The notes below the pieces were generated by a model. The model was not told the origin of the DNA. It saw nothing but the letters and a program-made list of their open reading frames with translations, and did no database searches. The position numbers and the translations under genes were made by a program. A stretch of DNA of 64,000 nucleotides from Piscicola geometra (taxonomy: Eukaryota; Annelida; Clitellata; Hirudinida; Piscicolidae), in contig OX030967.1 in the NCBI GenBank assembly GCA_943735955.1, forward strand, positions 1,541,681-1,605,680, written 5' to 3'. This document shows, piece after piece, positions 56,901 to 64,000 of the stretch. How positions within the stretch are numbered: the first letter of the stretch is position 1; every line of letters begins with the position of its first letter.

Positions 56901-59900
56901 GTCTTCACCGTCTTCATCGTCTTCACCGTCTTCATCGTCTTCACCGTCTTCATCGTCTTCATCGTTCGTCTTCACCGTCTTCACCGTCTTCATCGTCTTC
57001 ACCGTCTTCATCGTCTTCACCGTCTTCATCGTCTTCACCGTCTTCACCGTCTTCACCGTCTTCACCGTCTTCTCCGTCTTCATCGTTCGTCTTCATCGTC
57101 TTCACCGTCTTCACCGTCTTCATCGTCTTCATCGTCTTCACCGTCTTCATCGTCTTCATCGTCTTCATCGTCTTCATCGTCTTCATCGTCTTCATCGTCT
57201 TCATCGTCTTCATCGTCTTCACCGTCTTCACCGTCTTCACCGTCTTCATCGTCTTCACCGTCTTCACCGTCTTCATCGTCTTCATCGTCTTCACCGTCTT
57301 CACCGTCTTCACCGTCTTCACCGTCTTCACCGTCTTCATCGTCTTCACCGTCTTCACCGTCTTCATCGTCTTCACCGTCTTCATCGTCTTCATCGTTCGT
57401 CTTCACCGTCTTCACCGTCTTCACCGTCTTCACCGTCTTCATCGTCTTCATCGTCTTCATCGTCTTCACCGTCTTCACCGTCTTCACTGTCTTCACCGTC
57501 TTCACCGTCTTCATCGTCTTCACCGTCTTCATCGTCTTCATCGTCTTCACCGTCTTCATCGTCTTCACCGTCTTCACCGTCTTCACCGTCTTCACCGTCT
57601 TCTCCGTCTTCATCGTTCGTCTTCATCGTCTTCACCGTCTTCACCGTCTTCATCGTCTTCATCGTCTTCACCGTCTTCATCGTCTTCATCGTCTTCATCG
57701 TCTTCACCGTCTTCATCGTCTTCATCGTTCGTCTTCACCGTCTTCACCGTCTTCACCGTCTTCACCGTCTTCATCGTCTTCATCGTCTTCATCGTCTTCA
57801 CCGTCTTCATCGTCTTCATCGTTCGTCTTCATCGTCTTCACCGTCTTCATCGTCTTCATCGTCTTCATCGTCTTCACCGTCTTCATCGTCTTCACCGTCT
57901 TCACCGTCTTCACCGTCTTCTCCGTCTTCATCGTTCGTCTTCATCGTCTTCACCGTCTTCACCGTCTTCATCGTCTTCATCGTCTTCACCGTCTTCATCG
58001 TCTTCATCGTCTTTATCGTCTTCACCGTCTTCATCGTCTTCATCGTTCGTCTTCACCGTCTTCACCGTCTTCACCGTCTTCACCGTCTTCATCGTCTTCA
58101 TCGTCTTCATCAGCTTCACCGTCTTCATCGTCTTCATCGTTCGTCTTCATCGTCTTCACCGTCTTCACCGTCTTCATCGTCTTCACCGTCTTCATCGTCT
58201 TCACCGTCTTCATCGTCTTCATCGTTCGTCTTCACCGTCTTCATCGTCTTCACCGTCTTCATCGTCTTCACTGTCTTCATCGTCTTCACCGTCTTCATCG
58301 TCTTCATCGTTCGTCTTCACCGTCTTCACCGTCTTCATCGTCTTCACCGTCTTCATCGTCTTCACCGTTTTCATCGTCTTCATCGTCTTCACCGTCTTCA
58401 TCGTCTTCATCGTTCGTCTTCACCGTCTTCACCGTCTTCATCGTCTTCACCGTCTTCATCGTCTTCACCGTCTCCATCGTCTTCACCGTCTTCACCGTCT
58501 TCACCGTCTTCTCCGTCTTCATCGTTCGTCTTCATCGTCTTCACCGTCTTCACCGTCTTCATCGTCTTCATCGTCTTCACCGTCTTCATCGTCTTCATCG
58601 TCTTCATCGTCTTCATCGTCTTCATCGTCTTCATCGTCTTCATCGTCTTCATCGTCTTCACCGTCTTCACCGTCTTCACCGTCTTCATCGTCTTCACCGT
58701 CTTCACCGTCTTCATCGTCTTCATCGTCTTCACCGTCTTCACCGTCTTCACCGTCTTCACCGTCTTCACCGTCTTCACCGTCTTCATCGTCTTCACCGTC
58801 TTCACCGTCTTCATCGTCTTCATCGTCTTCACCGTCTTCACCGTCTTCACCGTCTTCACCGTCTTCATCGTCTTCACCGTCTTCATCGTCTTCATCGTCT
58901 TCACCGTCTTCATCGTCTTCACCGTCTTCACCGTCTTCACCGTCTTCTCCGTCTTCATCGTTCGTCTTCATCGTCTTCACCGTCTTCACCGTCTTCATCG
59001 TCTTCATCGTCTTCACCGTCTTCATCGTCTTCATCGTCTTCATCGTCTTCACCGTCTTCATCGTCTTCATCGTTCGTCTTCACCGTCTTCACCGTCTTCA
59101 CCGTCTTCACCGTCTTCATCGTCTTCATCGTCTTCATCGTCTTCACCGTCTTCATCGTCTTCATCGTTCGTCTTCATCGTCTTCACCGTCTTCATCGTCT
59201 TCATCGTCTTCATCGTCTTCACCGTCTTCATCGTCTTCACCGTCTTCATCGTCTTCACCGTTTTCATCGTCTTCATCGTTCGTCTTCACCGTCTTCACCG
59301 TCTTCATCGTCTTCACCGTCTTCATCGTCTTCATCGTCTTCACCGTCTTCATCGTCTTCATCGTCTTCATCGTTCGTCTTCACCGTCTTCATCGTCTTCA
59401 CCGTCTTCATCGTCTTCACCGTTTTCATCGTCTTCATCGTCTTCACCGTCTTCATCGTCTTCACCGTCTTCACCGTCTTCATCGTCTTCACCGTCTTCAT
59501 CGTCTTCACCGTCTTCATCGTCTTCACCGTTTTCATCGTCTTCATCGTTCGTCTTCATCGTCTTCACCGTCTTCATCGTCTTCACCGTCTTCTTCGTCTT
59601 CACCGTCTTCACCGTCTTCACCGTCTTCATCGTCTTCACCGTCTTCATCGTCTTCACCGTCTTCATCGTCTTCACCGTTTTCATCGTCTTCATCGTTCGT
59701 CTTCACCGTCTTCACCGTCTTCATCGTCTTCACCGTCTTCATCGTCTTCACCGTCTTCATCGTCTTCACCGTCTTCATCGTCTTCACCGTCTTCATCGTC
59801 TTCACCGTCTTCATCGTCTTCACCGTCTTCATCGTCTTCACCGTCTTCTCCGTCTTCATCGTTCGTCTTCATCGTCTTCACCGTCTTCACCGTCTTCATC

Positions 59901-62900
59901 GTCTTCACCGTCTTCATCGTCTTCACCGTCTTCATCGTCTTCATCGTTCGTCTTCACCGTCTTCACCGTCTTCATCGTCTTCACCGTCTTCATCGTCTTC
60001 ACCGTTTTCATCGTCTTCATCGTCTTCACCGTCTTCATCGTCTTCATCGTTCGTCTTCACCGTCTTCACCGTCTTCATCGTCTTCACCGTCTTCATCGTC
60101 TTCACCGTCTTCATCGTCTTCACCGTCTTCACCGTCTTCACCGTCTTCTCCGTCTTCATCGTTCGTCTTCATCGTCTTCACCGTCTTCACCGTCTTCATC
60201 GTTCGTCTTCATCGTCTTCACCGTCTTCATCGTCTTCATCGTCTTCATCGTCTTCACCGTCTTCATCGTCTTCACCGTCTTCATCGTCTTCACCGTTTTC
60301 ATCGTCTTCATCGTTCGTCTTCACCGTCTTCACCGTCTTCATCGTCTTCATCGTCTTCATCGTCTTCACCGTCTTCATCGTCTTCATCGTCTTCATCGTT
60401 CGTCTTCACCGTCTTCACCGTCTTCATCGTTCGTCTTCATCGTCTTCACCGTCTTCATCGTCTTCATCGTCTTCATCGTCTTCACCGTCTTCATCGTCTT
60501 CACCGTCTTCATCGTCTTCACCGTTTTCATCGTCTTCATCGTTCGTCTTCACCGTCTTCACCGTCTTCATCGTCTTCACCGTCTTCATCGTCTTCATCGT
60601 CTTCACCGTCTTCATCGTCTTCATCGTCTTCATCGTTCGTCTTCACCGTCTTCATCGTCTTCACCGTCTTCATCGTCTTCACCGTTTTCATCGTCTTCAT
60701 CGTCTTCACCGTCTTCATCGTCTTCACCGTCTTCACCGTCTTCATCGTCTTCACCGTCTTCATCGTCTTCACCGTCTTCATCGTCTTCACCGTTTTCATC
60801 GTCTTCATCGTTCGTCTTCATCGTCTTCACCGTCTTCATCGTCTTCACCGTCTTCTTCGTCTTCACCGTCTTCACCGTCTTCACCGTCTTCATCGTCTTC
60901 ACCGTCTTCATCGTCTTCACCGTCTTCATCGTCTTCACCGTTTTCATCGTCTTCATCGTTCGTCTTCACCGTCTTCACCGTCTTCATCGTCTTCACCGTC
61001 TTCATCGTCTTCACCGTCTTCATCGTCTTCACCGTCTTCATCGTCTTCACCGTCTTCATCGTCTTCACCGTCTTCATCGTCTTCACCGTCTTCACCGTCT
61101 TCACCGTCTTCACCGTCTTCTCCGTCTTCATCGTTCGTCTTCATCGTCTTCACCGTCTTCACCGTCTTCATCGTCTTCACCGTCTTCATCGTCTTCACCG
61201 TCTTCATCGTCTTCATCGTTCGTCTTCACCGTCTTCACCGTCTTCATCGTCTTCACCGTCTTCATCGTCTTCACCGTTTTCATCGTCTTCATCGTCTTCA
61301 CCGTCTTCATCGTCTTCATCGTTCGTCTTCACCGTCTTCACCGTCTTCATCGTCTTCACCGTCTTCATCGTCTTCACCGTCTTCATCGTCTTCACCGTCT
61401 TCACCGTCTTCACCGTCTTCACCGTCTTCATCGTCTTCACCGTCTTCTCCGTCTTCATCGTTCGTCTTCATCGTCTTCACCGTCTTCACCGTCTTCATCG
61501 TCTTCATCGTCTTCACCGTCTTCATCGTCTTCATCGTCTTCATCGTCTTCACCGTCTTCATCGTCTTCATCGTTCGTCTTCACCGTCTTCACCGTCTTCA
61601 CCGTCTTCACCGTCTTCATCGTCTTCACCGTCTTCATCGTCTTCACCATCTTCACAGTCTTCACCGTCTTCATCGTCTTCACCGTCTTCACCGTCTTCAT
61701 CGTCTTCACCGTCTTCATCGTCTTCATGGTCTTCACCGTCTTCATCGTCTTCACCGTCTTCACCGTCTTCATCGTCTTCACCGTCTTCATCGTCTTCACC
61801 GTCTTCACCGTCTTCACCGTCTTCACCGTCTTCATCGTCTTCACCGACTTCATCGTCTTCACCGTCTTCATCGTCTTCACCGTCTTCACCGTCTTCACCG
61901 TCTTCACCGTCTTCACCGTCTTCTCCGTCTTCATCGTTCGTCTTCATCGTCTTCACCGTCTTCACCGTCTTCATCGTCTTCATCGTCTTCACCGTCTTCA
62001 TCGTCTTCATCGTCTTCATCGTCTTCACCGTCTTCATCGTCTTCATCGTCTTCATCGTTCGTCTTCATCGTCTTCACCGTCTTCATCGTCTTCACCGTCT
62101 TCATCGTCTTCACCGTCTTCATCGTCTTCATCGTTCGTCTTCACCGTCTTCATCGTCTTCACCGTCTTCATCGTCTTCACTGTCTTCATCGTCTTCACCG
62201 TCTTCATCGTCTTCATCGTTCGTCTTCACCGTCTTCACCGTCTTCATCGTCTTCACCGTCTTCATCGTCTTCACCGTTTTCATCGTCTTCATCGTCTTCA
62301 CCGTCTTCATCGTCTTCATCGTTCGTCTTCACCGTCTTCACCGTCTTCATCGTCTTCACCGTCTTCATCGTCTTCACCGTCTCCATCGTCTTCACCGTCT
62401 TCACCGTCTTCACCGTCTTCTCCGTCTTCATCGTTCGTCTTCATCGTCTTCACCGTCTTCACCGTCTTCATCGTCTTCATCGTCTTCACCGTCTTCATCG
62501 TCTTCATCGTCTTCATCGTCTTCATCGTCTTCATCGTCTTCATCGTCTTCATCGTCTTCATCGTCTTCACCGTCTTCACCGTCTTCACCGTCTTCATCGT
62601 CTTCACCGTCTTCACCGTCTTCATCGTCTTCATCGTCTTCACCGTCTTCACCGTCTTCACCGTCTTCACCGTCTTCACCGTCTTCACCGTCTTCATCGTC
62701 TTCACCGTCTTCACCGTCTTCATCGTCTTCATCGTCTTCACCGTCTTCACCGTCTTCACCGTCTTCACCGTCTTCATCGTCTTCACCGTCTTCATCGTCT
62801 TCATCGTCTTCACCGTCTTCATCGTCTTCACCGTCTTCATCGTCTTCATCGTCTTCACCGTCTTCATCGTCTTCATCGTCTTCATCGTCTTCACCGTCTT

Positions 62901-64000
62901 CATCGTCTTCATCGTTCGTCTTCACCGTCTTCACCGTCTTCACCGTCTTCACCGTCTTCATCGTCTTCATCGTCTTCATCGTCTTCACCGTCTTCATCGT
63001 CTTCATCGTTCGTCTTCATCGTCTTCACCGTCTTCATCGTCTTCATCGTCTTCATCGTCTTCACCGTCTTCATCGTCTTCACCGTCTTCATCGTCTTCAC
63101 CGTTTTCATCGTCTTCATCGTTCGTCTTCACCGTCTTCACCGTCTTCATCGTCTTCACCGTCTTCATCGTCTTGATCGTCTTCACCGTCTTCATCGTCTT
63201 CATCGTCTTCATCGTTCGTCTTCACCGTCTTCATCGTCTTCACCGTCTTCATCGTCTTCACCGTTTTCATCGTCTTCATCGTCTTCACCGTCTTCATCGT
63301 CTTCACCGTCTTCACCGTCTTCATCGTCTTCACCGTCTTCATCGTCTTCACCGTCTTCATCGTCTTCACCGTTTTCATCGTCTTCATCGTTCGTCTTCAT
63401 CGTCTTCACCGTCTTCATCGTCTTCACCGTCTTCTTCGTCTTCACCGTCTTCACCGTCTTCACCGTCTTCATCGTCTTCACCGTCTTCATCGTCTTCACC
63501 GTCTTCATCGTCTTCACCGTTTTCATCGTCTTCATCGTTCGTCTTCACCGTCTTCACCGTCTTCATCGTCTTCACCGTCTTCATCGTCTTCACCGTCTTC
63601 ATCGTCTTCACCGTCTTCTCCGTCTTCATCGTTCGTCTTCATCGTCTTCACCGTCTTCATCGTCTTCACCGTCTTCTCCGTCTTCATCGTTCGTCTTCAT
63701 CGTCTTCACCGTCTTCACCGTCTTCATCGTCTTCATCGTCTTCACCGTCTTCATCGTCTTCATCGTCTTCATCGTCTTCACCGTCTTCATCGTCTTCATC
63801 GTTCGTCTTCACCGTCTTCACCGTCTTCACCGTCTTCACCGTCTTCATCGTCTTCACCGTCTTCATCGTCTTCACCATCTTCACAGTCTTCACCGTCTTC
63901 ATCGTCTTCACCGTCTTCACCGTCTTCATCGTCTTCACCGTCTTCATCGTCTTCATGGTCTTCACCGTCTTCATCGTCTTCACCGTCTTCACCGTCTTCA
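41978..64000 (-). repeat. 9-bp GAAGACGRT satellite, unit 3 array, part after the LINE (runs off window)
   Basis: At least 22 kb of GTCTTCATC/GTCTTCACC units on plus, broken by TCATCGTTCGTC hinges roughly every 76-148 bp (always 9k+4). Hinge order repeats at offsets of 959, 2811, 3790, 5095-5104, 6340 and 1263-1272 bp, showing nested duplications. A frame of 6062 codons on plus is open only because no forward frame of either unit contains a stop. Confidence 0.97.

Noticed and set aside
44987..63175. 6062-codon plus-strand frame (VFIVF/LHRLHR/SSPSS) as a giant membrane or RS-like protein
   Set aside because: None of the three forward frames of GTCTTCATC or GTCTTCACC contains a stop, so hinges only switch the repeat peptide. 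No unique sequence, start context or domain is present.
25963..63992. Hundreds of short minus-strand frames (MKTMKTV...NDEDGED...DER) as acidic proteins
   Set aside because: They are set by the satellite: one minus frame always has TGA, so each frame starts and ends at hinges. They all overlap each other.
27311..64000. CRISPR array
   Set aside because: Nine-base units without unique spacers, eukaryotic context and no cas genes; it is a satellite.

Overview
This is eukaryotic, almost certainly invertebrate metazoan, nuclear DNA. The grounds are spliced exons of an animal-type USP8 gene, non-LTR retrotransposons of the RTE and CR1/jockey groups, hAT and pogo-like transposon relics, and fragments of eukaryotic 18S rDNA. 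I cannot name the species. More than half of the window is tandem repeat, so most long open frames are by-products of repeat units whose lengths are multiples of three.

Layout. (1) 1-17.66 kb, minus strand: the 5' part of a USP8/UBPY-like deubiquitinase gene, in six exons that join in frame (257 codons): N-terminal MIT/dimerisation region, charged linker, and most of a rhodanese domain. Every intron is loaded with tandem repeats, and four arrays start or end exactly at a splice junction. The largest is an 18-bp minisatellite of about 490 copies that fills intron 6 to the window edge. Intron 2 carries a decayed RTE-type LINE. (2) 17.7-25.97 kb: an AT-rich stretch of decayed mobile elements: two LINE fragments, a candidate LTR, a tRNA-like SINE, two hAT relics, a hairpin MITE, a possible THAP exon and a truncated pogo/Tigger-like transposase. 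(3) 26.1-32.7 kb: three tandem, rearranged rDNA-spacer units on the minus strand. They contain four copies of an internally deleted 18S 5' fragment, ETS-like sequence, two 65-bp pieces from the middle of 18S, and a 9-bp minisatellite. (4) 32.7-64 kb: the third copy of that minisatellite (GAAGACGRT on the minus strand), expanded to more than 27 kb and running off the window. A full-coding CR1/jockey-group LINE has inserted into it at 37.79-41.98 kb.

Two linked themes stand out. In the USP8 gene, splice-site sequence itself appears to have been amplified into long arrays; around exon 6 this creates hundreds of in-frame potential 5' splice sites. In the rDNA-derived part, fragments of 18S are fused to a two-letter 9-bp satellite. 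A recurrent 4-nt hinge shifts this satellite through all three frames, and it has grown by nested segmental duplications that can be read from hinge spacing.
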